From UBA10649 sp037130755 (lineage in GTDB: Bacteria > Actinomycetota > Actinomycetes > S36-B12): DNA of 64,000 nucleotides. Location of the stretch: NCBI GenBank assembly GCA_037130755.1, contig JBAXSI010000001.1:1-64000 (forward strand). Reading direction: 5' to 3'. Positions 46,082 through 55,109 of this stretch are shown piece by piece (positions within the stretch are counted from its first letter, which is position 1; every line of letters begins with the position of its first letter). The translations under genes and the position numbers were made by a program. The notes under the pieces were generated by a model. It ran no database searches. It saw only the letters and a program-made list of their open reading frames with translations, and had not been told where the DNA came from.

Positions 46082-48352
46082 ATGATCGACGACCCGGAGC
46101 TTGCAGCCCTCTTCCGCGACGAGGCGGACGAGCATCTTCGGCTGCTGGAATCCGGGCTCCTGCACCTGGAGGGTGAGCGAGGCGACGCCGACACGCTCGA
46201 GGAGGTGCTGAGAGAGGCCCACAGCCTCAAGGGTGCCGCGCGGATGCTGGGCCTGAGCGACGTCGAGTTGCTGTCACATGCTCTCGAGGATCGAGTGCGC
46301 TCTGCCACGCATGGGACTGAACCGCTGACCGAAGACGCCTGCGATCGGCTGCTTGCCGGCGTGGACGCCCTCCGGGCGCTGTGCCACGAGGCCCTCGACG
46401 ACGTCCCCTCCGGTGTGGATGTGATGAGGGCGATTGCGGACCTGAGCGGTGAGTCGACGGCTGGCACTGCGATCGTCGACGTCCTCTCGGAGCAACCCGC
46501 CGTTTCGGAGCGCCGTGCCGGCCCGCAGGCACCGGAGCCCGAGCCAGCACAATCTGGCGCGCGAGGACCCACGGCGACGGACTTGCGGATCGACACGATT
46601 CGCGTCGCACCCCGGAAGCTCGACGCACTGATGAACCAATCGGGAGAGCTCACGGTAACTCGGACGCGCATCGCTCGCCGACAGGTAGAGGTGGCCGCAC
46701 TCCTGCGCGAGTGGGATGAGTTGTACCAGCGTCAGCACACGAACCGGCACGAGATGACGTCGACATTGGCCGGCGCCGATCCCGCCATCGCCGCTCGCCT
46801 GCGCATCGACTGGGAGAGGGCCGAGAGCAGCCTGCGCGATATCGGCAGTGGACTACGAAGGCTGCTCGACGACATGGGTGCGGACTCCGCGCGACTGGAG
46901 AATGTGGCGGGCAAGCTCGACGAAGGTATTCGCGAAGCGCGAATGCTCCCGTTGTCCACCGTCTTCGGGCAGTTTCACCGCATGGTCAGAGACATCGGCC
47001 GTAGCGAGGACAAGCAGATAGAACTCGTCGTTGAGGGCGGGGAAACCCTGGTTGACAAGCGGATCGTGGAGGAGATCAAGGATGCGCTGATGCACCTCAT
47101 GCGCAATGCCATCGACCACGGCATAGAGACCCCTGCCGAGCGCATCGGTGCAGGCAAACTGCCGACAGGAACGATCAGACTGTCAGGTCGACTGGACGGT
47201 TCGACGGTCATCATCGAGGTGTCCGACGACGGCCGCGGACTAGACCTCGAACGCATCCGCGCGGCGGCCGTACGCATCGGTTTTGTCACTGAGGTCGAAG
47301 CGGCATCCCTGGAGGCCGAACACGTGCGCGACCTCGTCTTCGTCTCCGGACTCAGTACATCGAGCCAGGTGACTGACATGTCGGGTCGCGGGGTCGGCAT
47401 GGATGTAGTGCGGGCCAATATCGAGGTCCTCAAGGGTCGGATCGAGATCGCGTCCGGGCCTGGCCTCGGCTGCGTAGTCACCTGCCACTTGCCTCAGGCA
47501 CTGTCCACGACGCGGGTGCTTCTCGTGCGCCTCGGTGGCCACGTCTACGGCCTGCCGCTGGACTCCGTCAGGGTGGTCATGAAGGTTGCGCCCTCGGACA
47601 TGTACCGGGTCGATGGACGGACTTCCATCACCGTGGAGGGGGAGCCGGTATCTGCGGTCCTGGCAGCGGACTTGCTTCACCTGCCCACGGGTGCCACCGA
47701 GGATCCAACCGCACCGGTGCCCGTGGTCGTCCTCGTCCATGCGCAGGAGTACTTGGCGCTCCAAGTCGACGAGATCGTCGAGGAGCAGGAGATCGTTCTC
47801 AAACCCATCGGCGCCCTGCTCAAGCACGTTCGCAACGTCATGGGAGCGGGCATCCTGGGAACAGGTGACGTGTGCATAGTCCTGAGCTCCGCCGACCTCG
47901 TTCGTTCGGTGCGCTTCGCCGATCGCCCAGTGCAGCCCGCTCCCAGACTGGCAACGTCTCCTCGGCAACTGCGCGTACTCGTCGTGGAGGACTCCGCCAC
48001 GACTCGAGTTCAGGAGAAGCGCATCCTCGAAGAGGCGGGCTACCAGGTCTGCGCCGCGGTCGACGGCGAGGATGCCTGGACTCTGCTAGGCGAGGTGAGT
48101 GTGGACGCCGTCGTCTCGGATGTCCTTATGCCGAACCTCGACGGCTTCGGACTGACCGAGCGGATCCGGGCCTCGGATCGACTGTCGGATCTGCCTGTGG
48201 TGCTCGTCACCACGCTCACTTCCGATGCCGACCGACGCAAGGGCCTCAAGGCGGGTGCCAATGCGTACCTGACGAAGGCTGGGTTCGACCAAAGTGCACT
48301 GCTTGAGACGCTCGCACGGCTCGTGGGTCCCGGCAGCAAGAGCCCGTCATGA
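46082..48352 (+). CDS. CheA-type histidine kinase with C-terminal receiver (CheA-REC, WspE-like)
   Basis: Central kinase of the array. The 756-residue protein has an HPt domain with His47 (EAHSLKGAARML), dimerisation and HATPase domains (DALMHLMRNAIDHG N-box, SDDGRGLD, MSGRGVGMDVV), a CheW-like P5 domain (about 500-635) and a receiver (640-756) with acidic pair in VVEDS and phospho-acceptor D680 (SDVLMPNLDG). No P2 domain for CheY docking is evident. The fused receiver is typical of WspE and FrzE and usually serves as phosphate sink or output. ATG at 46082 follows a 37-nt gap. Confidence 0.93.
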   Translation: MIDDPELAALFRDEADEHLRLLESGLLHLEGERGDADTLEEVLREAHSLKGAARMLGLSDVELLSHALEDRVRSATHGTEPLTEDACDRLLAGVDALRALCHEALDDVPSGVDVMRAIADLSGESTAGTAIVDVLSEQPAVSERRAGPQAPEPEPAQSGARGPTATDLRIDTIRVAPRKLDALMNQSGELTVTRTRIARRQVEVAALLREWDELYQRQHTNRHEMTSTLAGADPAIAARLRIDWERAESSLRDIGSGLRRLLDDMGADSARLENVAGKLDEGIREARMLPLSTVFGQFHRMVRDIGRSEDKQIELVVEGGETLVDKRIVEEIKDALMHLMRNAIDHGIETPAERIGAGKLPTGTIRLSGRLDGSTVIIEVSDDGRGLDLERIRAAAVRIGFVTEVEAASLEAEHVRDLVFVSGLSTSSQVTDMSGRGVGMDVVRANIEVLKGRIEIASGPGLGCVVTCHLPQALSTTRVLLVRLGGHVYGLPLDSVRVVMKVAPSDMYRVDGRTSITVEGEPVSAVLAADLLHLPTGATEDPTAPVPVVVLVHAQEYLALQVDEIVEEQEIVLKPIGALLKHVRNVMGAGILGTGDVCIVLSSADLVRSVRFADRPVQPAPRLATSPRQLRVLVVEDSATTRVQEKRILEEAGYQVCAAVDGEDAWTLLGEVSVDAVVSDVLMPNLDGFGLTERIRASDRLSDLPVVLVTTLTSDADRRKGLKAGANAYLTKAGFDQSALLETLARLVGPGSKSPS

Positions 48353-49491
48353 CGGGGCCCAACGGGACCATCCGGGTCCTGCTCGTCGACGACAGCCCGT
48401 TGGTGCTGGAGTTGATCACGCGCATTCTGGAGGCCGATCCGGACATCCGGGTAGTCGGTACGGCCACCGATGGCAGCGCCGGCCTCAAGGCGGTCGCTGA
48501 GCTCGACCCCGACGTCGTCTGCGCCGACCTGCACATGCCCGTGATGAACGGTCTCGAGTTCACCCGTCGAGTCATGCGCACCCACGCCGTACCGGTCCTG
48601 GTGGTGAGTGTGTCCGTGCATCCAGACGAGACCGAGAACATCTTCGAGGCGGTTTCGGCCGGTGCGGTCGATGTGTTCCCCAAGCCAACCGGTGGCTTTC
48701 GGGTCGATTCGCCAGAGGCGGACGAACTGCGCCGACGCGTGCGCGTCGTTTCTGGGGTGCGGGTGTTCAAGCGTCACACAACGTATTCAGCAGACAAGGA
48801 CCTGAACACCCCCCGGGATGCCGTTGCGCCCCCGCAGTCGACCGTGACTCCGCTCGGCATCGAACCGTTCCGTGTCATCGGCATCGGCGCATCGACAGGT
48901 GGGCCGCGCGGGTTTGCCTCGATCCTGGGTTGCCTCCCCGATGACTTTCCGGTGCCGATTCTTGGCGTGCAACACATCAGCAACGGGTTCACGGACTCGT
49001 TCGTCCGGTGGCTCCGAGACGTGACGCCGCTTGCCGTCGAATACGCGGTGTCGGGGGAGAAGCCGCAACCGGGCCATGTCTACTTCGCGCCGGAGGATCA
49101 GCACCTGCTGATGGACGCTGGCGGGCGCCTGCGCTGCGCGCTCGAAGCGAACTCAGCGCTAGTGGACTCGACCGGAACCGTTGAGCATCGACCGTCCGTC
49201 GACGTGCTCTTCTCCTCCCTGGCCCGGTATGGGCGATCCGCGGCGGTCGGAGTGCTCCTTTCGGGTATGGGTGTCGATGGCGCACAGGGTCTGGCAGAAA
49301 TCCAGAGCGCCGGAGGTCTCACCGTTGCGCAGGACGAGGCCACATCTGTCGTCTTCGGCATGCCCGGCGAGGCCATCCGGCTCGGCGTCGCCCAGCACAT
49401 CCTGCCGATCGAGTCGATCGGCCCCTTCTTGTCCCGGATCGGAAGCAAGCAGATCGACCTTCAGGAACGGAGGGCGAACCGATGGATTTAG
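48349..49491 (+). CDS. Chemotaxis-type protein-glutamate methylesterase CheB
   Basis: Removes methyl groups from MCPs and closes the adaptation loop. The 380-residue protein has a receiver domain (8-125; D14, D15 pocket, phospho-acceptor D60, K112) and a methylesterase domain with the catalytic triad Ser182 (GASTGG), His209 (VQHI) and Asp310 (GMGVDG). Overlaps the CheA stop (ATGA). Presence of both CheR and CheB shows that the array adapts. Confidence 0.94.
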   Translation: MTGPNGTIRVLLVDDSPLVLELITRILEADPDIRVVGTATDGSAGLKAVAELDPDVVCADLHMPVMNGLEFTRRVMRTHAVPVLVVSVSVHPDETENIFEAVSAGAVDVFPKPTGGFRVDSPEADELRRRVRVVSGVRVFKRHTTYSADKDLNTPRDAVAPPQSTVTPLGIEPFRVIGIGASTGGPRGFASILGCLPDDFPVPILGVQHISNGFTDSFVRWLRDVTPLAVEYAVSGEKPQPGHVYFAPEDQHLLMDAGGRLRCALEANSALVDSTGTVEHRPSVDVLFSSLARYGRSAAVGVLLSGMGVDGAQGLAEIQSAGGLTVAQDEATSVVFGMPGEAIRLGVAQHILPIESIGPFLSRIGSKQIDLQERRANRWI

Positions 49492-52400
49492 CCCGCCCAG
49501 ACACCCCGCCGCGTGAGCAGATGGCTGGCCGCATCGTCGTTGCCGAGGACAGCACCGTCCAGGCCGAGCTCCTTAGGAGACTCCTGACCGAGGCTGGCTA
49601 CGCCGTGGAGGTGGCTGGAGACGGCATCATCGCCCTCGACGCCATCCGGCGCCTCCATCCGGATCTTGTTCTCAGCGACATCAACATGCCGCGAATGAAC
49701 GGCATCGCGTTGTGCGGCGAGATCCGAGCGGATGAAGGGATTCGCGACACTCGCGTGATCATGGTGACCACGCTGACCGATCCTGCAGACATCCTTGCGG
49801 CGGTAGGCGCTGGTGCTGACGACTACATCGTGAAGCCGTATCGGGACGAGCATGTGCTGGCCAAGGTGTCCGACGCTCTCGCTCATCCGAGGCGACCAAC
49901 GGAGCAGAACGACGTGGTTGCGGCCGACGTTGTGATCGGCGAGCGCCACTATGCCGTGCAGGCTCCCTTGAGCCAACTCCTGCGACTACTGCTCTCCACG
50001 TATGAGAACGCAACGCAGCAGAACAGCGAACTCCTTGATGCGCAGGTGAGCCTTCGGGCGCTGAACCGATCCCTCAAGGAGCGATTGGATGAGCTGAACG
50101 AGTCACGTCGAGACCTGCGCACGAGCGAGGAACGATTCCGGGCCATGGTCACGGTGATTCCTGACGTTGTCTACCGAGTGGGGGCGGACGGTCGCTTCCA
50201 GTACGTCAACGACGCCGTCCGACTCCTCGGCTGGGAGCCATCGGACCTCCTCGGCCAGCACTTCTCCGTACTTATCGACCCGGTGGATGTCGACCGGGTC
50301 AGCAGGATCGATGTGCTCGCCGCGTTCGCGGGGCACCAGACCGGCGACGAGCATGCCCCGAAGCTCTTCGATGAGCGCCGCAGCGGTGCGCGCGCCACTC
50401 GCGGCCTTGAGGTGCGCCTTGCTGCGAAGACGGTGAGCGGGAGCACTAGGCCGTTCGTCCTCGGCGAGGTGAGCAGTGCTGGCCTGTACGAACTCGGGCC
50501 GGAGTCGGAGTTCCTGGGCAGCATCGGGGCAATCCGTGACATCACCGAACGGCGCCAGCACGAGGACGAGATCAGGCGGCTCAACGACTCGCTGGAGACG
50601 CGAATCGAGGAGCGAACGCGTGAACTCGCGATGTCGAATGCGCAACTGGAGGAGGCGCTGGCCGATCTCGATCGGCATCGAGCGGCACTTGAGGACACGG
50701 TCGAAGAGCGCACGCACGCCCTGGCACTGTCGAACGCGCAGTTGCGTCAGGCCCGTGACGACGCCGAGGCTGCCACTCAGGCGAAGGCCGCCTTCCTCGC
50801 CAACATGAGCCACGAGATCCGGACGCCACTGAACGCCATCCTCGGCCTGACGTACCTGCTGAGTCGGGGGGAGATCACCGGCGAGCAGTCCGAACAGCTC
50901 CAGAAGGTTCAGACGGCTGGTACCCATCTGCTCAATCTCGTCAACGACATCCTCGACCTGTCGAAGATCGAGGCCGGGAAGCTGGAACTCGAGCAGCGGG
51001 CGATCCGAGTGGATGCAATCCCCGGGAACGTGGCGTCCATCGTCAATGAACTCGCCCGCACAAAGGGCCTTGAACTCCAGCTTGAGACCGAACCGCTCCC
51101 CACTCCCTACCGGGCGGACGCCACGCGGTTGAGCCAAGCCCTCATCAACCTAGTGTCCAATGCCGTCAAGTTCACTGAGACCGGGTCAGTACTCGTGCGC
51201 ACCACGCTCGTCGCCGACAGCGATAGCGAATCCACCCTCCTGTTCGAGGTCATTGACACCGGAATCGGGATTCCGGGGGAGGCGAGGGCGCGACTTTTCC
51301 GGGCCTTCGAACAGGCGGACAGCTCCACGACACGCAGGTTCGGCGGCACCGGCCTCGGACTTGCGGTAACGAAGGTCCTGGTGGAGACCATGGGCGGCGA
51401 GATCGGCGTCGACAGCGTGGAGGGGGAAGGCAGTCGGTTCTGGTTCACGGTGCGCCTCCCGAAGGCCGATGCCTCGGACGTGGTGGAACTGCCGCACGAG
51501 ATGGACCGCGATGCGGAGCGCCGTCTTCTGACCGAGCACGAGGGCGCACGAGTGCTTCTCGTCGAGGACGATCCTGTCAATCAGGATGTGGCTGTCGGAC
51601 TTCTGAAGGCAGTTGGCCTGTCCGTCGACATCGCCGGCGACGGACAGCAGGCGCTGGACATCCTCCGCATGTCCGACTACGACGTGGTCATGATGGACAT
51701 GCAGATGCCGATCATGGACGGGCTCGAGGCCACTCGGCAGATTCGCCTCCTCCCAGGCCGGGCGTCGACCCCGATCCTGGCGATGTCAGCGAATGCCTTC
51801 GCTGAGGACCGTTCTCGATGCATGCAAGCAGGCATGAATGACTTCATCGCCAAGCCGGTTGACCCGTCGATCCTCTATGCGACCCTGCTCGGATGGCTGC
51901 CCGCCGGCTCCGCCGCTGAAGTGGGCTTGGCGCGACGATCCGCGGCGGCCGGGACCGCCTCCGAGCCGATGAGCGGCGCAGATACGAGTCGAACGCTCGC
52001 AGCCATGCGAGCAGTGCCGGGTCTCGACGTCGACTTCGGACTGCGGCTGCTCGGGGGCAACGCCTCGGAGTACTCGCGCCTGCTTCATGAGTTCGCGGAG
52101 CGACACGGCAATGCGGCCGTGGTGTGCCAGAGCCTTCTTGCCAGCAGCCGCAGAGACGAGGCCACGGCGTTGGCTCACACGATCAAGGGATCGGCCGCCA
52201 CGCTCGGGCTGACCCGAGTGGCCCTTGCGGCCGGACAGCTCAATCAGTCCCTTCGCCATGGGGCAACCGACGCGGAAGTCGCGCCACTTCTCGCCAGTTG
52301 GGCCGTCGAGCTGTCAACCGCCATGGCGGCCATCGTGGCGGTGCCGGGACCCGTCGATCTGGTGCCGATCGAGGCGGTTGACGTGGATCCTGAACGCGTC

Positions 52401-52595
52401 ACGTCGCTCCTGGCGAATCTTGCCGCCCTGCTCGAGGTGGGGGACTTCGGCGCCGGAGCTGTTATCGATGGGGAGTTCGCCCTCCTGTCCGCAGCCCTCG
52501 GACCTGATGCGACGCGGCTTCGCGACAAGGTCAGGGCGTTCGACTTTGCGGCTGCGTCGAGCATCGTGTCCAAGCACCGTGGGGGGCAATCGTGA
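49482..52595 (+). CDS. Hybrid sensor kinase REC-PAS-HisKA-HATPase-REC-HPt
   Basis: A 1037-residue soluble hybrid kinase. Order: receiver (17-135, D66 in SDINMP), coiled coil (about 160-215), PAS (about 215-355; RFRAMVTVIPDVVYRVGADG), long coiled coil (360-435), HisKA with His444 (NMSHEIRTPLNAIL), HATPase (N-box near NLVSNAVKF, 556-564; DTGIGIP; GGTGLGL), second receiver (690-805, D739 in MMDMQMP) and an HPt domain with His899 (AHTIKGSAATLG). The N-terminal receiver suggests it is activated by the CheA kinase, and the HPt suggests it passes phosphate on, probably to the HD-GYP receiver next door. No membrane helix is visible. Overlaps CheB by 10 nt. Confidence 0.9.
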   Translation: MDLARPDTPPREQMAGRIVVAEDSTVQAELLRRLLTEAGYAVEVAGDGIIALDAIRRLHPDLVLSDINMPRMNGIALCGEIRADEGIRDTRVIMVTTLTDPADILAAVGAGADDYIVKPYRDEHVLAKVSDALAHPRRPTEQNDVVAADVVIGERHYAVQAPLSQLLRLLLSTYENATQQNSELLDAQVSLRALNRSLKERLDELNESRRDLRTSEERFRAMVTVIPDVVYRVGADGRFQYVNDAVRLLGWEPSDLLGQHFSVLIDPVDVDRVSRIDVLAAFAGHQTGDEHAPKLFDERRSGARATRGLEVRLAAKTVSGSTRPFVLGEVSSAGLYELGPESEFLGSIGAIRDITERRQHEDEIRRLNDSLETRIEERTRELAMSNAQLEEALADLDRHRAALEDTVEERTHALALSNAQLRQARDDAEAATQAKAAFLANMSHEIRTPLNAILGLTYLLSRGEITGEQSEQLQKVQTAGTHLLNLVNDILDLSKIEAGKLELEQRAIRVDAIPGNVASIVNELARTKGLELQLETEPLPTPYRADATRLSQALINLVSNAVKFTETGSVLVRTTLVADSDSESTLLFEVIDTGIGIPGEARARLFRAFEQADSSTTRRFGGTGLGLAVTKVLVETMGGEIGVDSVEGEGSRFWFTVRLPKADASDVVELPHEMDRDAERRLLTEHEGARVLLVEDDPVNQDVAVGLLKAVGLSVDIAGDGQQALDILRMSDYDVVMMDMQMPIMDGLEATRQIRLLPGRASTPILAMSANAFAEDRSRCMQAGMNDFIAKPVDPSILYATLLGWLPAGSAAEVGLARRSAAAGTASEPMSGADTSRTLAAMRAVPGLDVDFGLRLLGGNASEYSRLLHEFAERHGNAAVVCQSLLASSRRDEATALAHTIKGSAATLGLTRVALAAGQLNQSLRHGATDAEVAPLLASWAVELSTAMAAIVAVPGPVDLVPIEAVDVDPERVTSLLANLAALLEVGDFGAGAVIDGEFALLSAALGPDATRLRDKVRAFDFAAASSIVSKHRGGQS

Positions 52596-53632
52596 GCACC
52601 ACAGTCGAAGCCCTTGAGCCAGCAACCATCCTTGTGGTGGATGACGAGCCGACGAACATCACGATCCTCGCCCAGTTGCTCGCCCCTGAGTACCACGTCC
52701 TCGTGGCGAACAGCGGCGCGCGGGCCCTGGAACTTGTGGAATCGTCGACGCGGCCCGACATCGTCCTCCTCGACGTGATGATGCCGGGGCTCAGCGGCTT
52801 CGATGTCTGCGCCCGGCTCAAGACGAATCCACTCACCGCAGATGTCCCGGTGATCTTCGTGACCGCCATGAGCGACGAGCGCAGCGAGGAGAAGGGCTTC
52901 CATCTGGGCGCCGTCGACTACATCACCAAGCCGGTTGTTCCTGCCATCGTGATGGCGCGGGTCAAGGCCCAACTCGCCCTGCACAGTCAGACGCGAGCCT
53001 TGGAGCAACTCGTCAGCGAGCGAACCCTGGAGCTCAACGACACCCGGCTGAAGGTGATCCAGCGGCTGGGCAGGGCCGCCGAGTATCGCGACAACGAGAC
53101 GGGGATGCACGTCATCCGAATGGCCAAGTACTCACGCATGCTCGCCGAGCAAGTCGGCATGTCGCCACGCTGGACGGCCCTGCTGTACGACGCGGCGCCC
53201 ATGCACGACGTCGGCAAGATCGGCATTCCCGACAGCATCCTGCTCAAGCCCGGGAAACTGGACCCGGACGAGTGGGAGATCATGAAGTCGCACACGACGA
53301 TCGGTGCCCAGATCATCGGCGACCCGGAAGGTTCGGACCTGCTGGCACTCGCGGCCAGCATGGCCCTGCATCATCACGAGAAGTGGGATGGGACGGGGTA
53401 CCCGCACGGACTGTCAGGCGACGAGATCCCGATCGAGGCGCGCATCATCGCGGTGGCGGACGTGTTCGACGCCCTGTGCTCAGACCGCCCCTACAAGACC
53501 GCGTGGACCACGGCAGACGCTATGACATGGATCGGCGATCAAACTGGGGCACACTTCGACCCGCAACTTGCCCAGGCGTTCGTCACCATGTCCGACGGAA
53601 CGAGCGCGGTCCAGGCGCAGCACGCCGACTAG
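52592..53632 (+). CDS. REC-HD-GYP response regulator, cyclic di-GMP phosphodiesterase
   Basis: Predicted output of the operon: hydrolyses c-di-GMP under control of its receiver. The 346-residue protein has a receiver (10-130; VVDDEP, phospho-acceptor D61 in LLDVMMPG, TKP), a short coil, and an HD-GYP domain (about 155-335) with the HD pair in MHDVGKIGIPD, the HHEKWDGTGYPHGLSGDEIP block carrying HHE and GYP, and DVFDALCSDRPYK. All catalytic motifs look intact. GTG overlaps the hybrid-kinase stop (GTGA), so translation is coupled. Last gene of the operon. No GGDEF gene is in the window. Confidence 0.93.
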   Translation: MSTTVEALEPATILVVDDEPTNITILAQLLAPEYHVLVANSGARALELVESSTRPDIVLLDVMMPGLSGFDVCARLKTNPLTADVPVIFVTAMSDERSEEKGFHLGAVDYITKPVVPAIVMARVKAQLALHSQTRALEQLVSERTLELNDTRLKVIQRLGRAAEYRDNETGMHVIRMAKYSRMLAEQVGMSPRWTALLYDAAPMHDVGKIGIPDSILLKPGKLDPDEWEIMKSHTTIGAQIIGDPEGSDLLALAASMALHHHEKWDGTGYPHGLSGDEIPIEARIIAVADVFDALCSDRPYKTAWTTADAMTWIGDQTGAHFDPQLAQAFVTMSDGTSAVQAQHAD

Positions 53633-54005
53633 GCCCGTTTCCCCAACGGCTCGGTGCAGCCACGAGTCCATCCTCTGTACAGAGGCACTCGCCCTGATCC
53701 ACGATCACTCCGTGCCGCCCGTCAGTCTTGGCCGCCACGGCGTGCGAAACGTGCGAATGGCCATCACCTACCGCAAGAGGCGTGGACATAGATCGCAAAG
53801 CGGCCTACCCGTACCAATTTGCCACCCGTCATATCGTGACGAAGGCCGCGAGTCTGGACGGAGGCGTGACACCTCGTGTCTCGGCCCTTCAATAACGTTG
53901 GCATTCATGTGGATATTGATGCTCGCTCAGCACGCGCCAAGCGTCTCTCCACCCCTAGCGTTCACGTGTGGCCGCGCGGCCAACCCGAGCGAGGAGACCT
54001 GTCAC
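53633..54005. other. Intergenic stretch with 14-bp palindrome, no gene seen
   Basis: About 370 nt between the chemosensory operon and the small secreted protein. No open frame here looks coding. It holds the perfect palindrome CCTCTGTACAGAGG (53672-53685), 40 nt after the HD-GYP stop, and an AT-richer region (53886-53925) likely to contain the promoter of the next gene. No convincing terminator with a T-run was seen at the operon end. Confidence 0.6.
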
Positions 54006-54554
54006 ATGCGAAGAATGCGGATCATCACGACTGCAGCAGTGTTTGCTGTGGCCATCACTACATCGGTGACGATGTCGGCAACGGCATCTGTGCAGCCGTC
54101 GCAAGTTCGTGCGGGAACCACGAGCCAGTGGGCAACCTCGGCGTCGGCGACTTCGCAGTTCGGGACAACCTCCTGGGCCGCCCACCAGGCCACGGGAGCG
54201 CCAAACGTCTCCAGTTGCGGAGACAACGGAAGTGCTTGGGCTTCGGCTAGTTCCACCTCCTACGACAAGCTGAAGGTGTCCTTCGACACCCCGGTGGTTC
54301 CCACGCTGGTCAAGATCTATGTCAGTTACAACCCTGGTCAGGTCACGATGGTCCAAGTCATCGACACATCGGGCAAAAGCACGGTGATCTACAGAAAGTC
54401 TGCACACAAGATCTCGACCTGCCCGTACGTCATGAAGTTGCCGGTCAAGGGTGTCACTGCTCCGGTCGACGCCGTTCGCATCACCGTGAATCAGTCCGGA
54501 CTGAAGCTTGGCTGGACCGAGATCGATGCTGTGCAGTTGACCGGAACGGAGTAG
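54006..54554 (+). CDS. Small secreted protein with discoidin-like beta domain
   Basis: A 182-residue exported protein: signal peptide of about 28 residues (MRRMRIITTAAVFAVAITTS, then an AxA-type cleavage region), and a single beta-sandwich domain with WAAHQATGAPN, a CGDNG loop, AWASAS, VSFDTPVVPTLVKIYVSYNPG and KLGWTEIDAVQLTG. The pattern (TGAP...GD...AWA...P...V.IYE.YNPG...IDAV.L) resembles discoidin-like carbohydrate-binding domains found beside surface and OmpA-type proteins. Two cysteines could form one disulfide. ATG at 54006 has GAGGAGA about 9 nt upstream. Followed by a strong terminator. Ligand unknown. Confidence 0.75.
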   Translation: MRRMRIITTAAVFAVAITTSVTMSATASVQPSQVRAGTTSQWATSASATSQFGTTSWAAHQATGAPNVSSCGDNGSAWASASSTSYDKLKVSFDTPVVPTLVKIYVSYNPGQVTMVQVIDTSGKSTVIYRKSAHKISTCPYVMKLPVKGVTAPVDAVRITVNQSGLKLGWTEIDAVQLTGTE

Positions 54555-54570
54555 CCAGTCGTTGGTTTCG

Positions 54571-54600
54571 TGACGGGCCCCGTGAATCCGGGGCCCGTCA
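54571..54600 (+). terminator. Intrinsic terminator after the secreted protein gene
   Basis: TGACGGGCCCC (54571-54581) pairs over 11 bp with GGGGCCCGTCA (54590-54600) across an 8-nt loop; TCTCATCT follows. It lies 17 nt after the stop codon. Confidence 0.85.
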
Positions 54601-54692
54601 TCTCATCTGCGGGGATGTGCTCGCCGGTGCGGTCGACCGCGCGCTGGTAGCCAGCGCACGCGGCGGCACTTGGAAGGGCTACAGACCAGGTA

Positions 54693-54736
54693 TTGACGGT
54701 GAGCCCGCCCGCAATTATATTCAACCAATCAGTTGA
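54693..54736 (+). promoter_or_regulatory. ArsR-SRPBCC operon promoter and autoregulatory operator
   Basis: TTGACG (54693-54698), 17-nt spacer and TATATT (54716-54721) form a consensus-like sigma70-type promoter. TCAACCAATCAGTTGA (54721-54736), an inverted repeat TCAAC-N6-GTTGA, overlaps the -10 and start site, the position expected for repression by the ArsR protein encoded just downstream. The TTCAAC...GTTGAA type of site is known before such ArsR-SRPBCC pairs. Confidence 0.8.
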
Positions 54737-54752
54737 TTAGTGGGAGGTAGTC

Positions 54753-55109
54753 ATGGCCGTCGACGCGTTGAGCCGCACGTTCGCGGCACTGTCGGACCCG
54801 ACGCGCCGGGCAATCCTCGATCGACTGGTGGACGGCGACGCCACCGTGAACGAGATCGCCGAGCCCTTCGAGATGTCTCTCCAGGCGGTGTCGAAGCACT
54901 TGATGGTCCTTGAATCCGCAGGACTGGTGTCCAAGGGACGGGACGGCCAGCATCGGCGCTGCCACGCCGAGGGCGCCTCGCTCGATCCGGCTATCGACTG
55001 GCTTGATGATCGGCGTCAGCAGTGGGAGGACCGACTCGACCGTCTCGGTGACCACCTCAGGCAGATCCAGCGCAGCAACTCCACTTCATCACGGAAGAAG
55101 GAATCATGA
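54753..55109 (+). CDS. ArsR-family transcriptional regulator
   Basis: A 118-residue winged-helix protein: FAALSDPTRRAILDRLV (10-26), DATVNEIAEPFEMSLQAVSKHLMVLESAGLV recognition helix region (29-59) and GRDGQHRRCHAE wing. No CXC metal site is present, so it belongs to the non-metal ArsR group that pairs with SRPBCC proteins. GGGAGG lies 5-10 nt before the ATG and it overlaps the downstream gene (ATGA). Probable autorepressor through the operator at 54721-54736. Confidence 0.92.
   Translation: MAVDALSRTFAALSDPTRRAILDRLVDGDATVNEIAEPFEMSLQAVSKHLMVLESAGLVSKGRDGQHRRCHAEGASLDPAIDWLDDRRQQWEDRLDRLGDHLRQIQRSNSTSSRKKES

Noticed and set aside
41057..53632. Classical flagellar chemotaxis cluster
   Set aside because: No CheY, CheD or CheZ, no flagellar genes, and a CheA-REC plus HD-GYP output.
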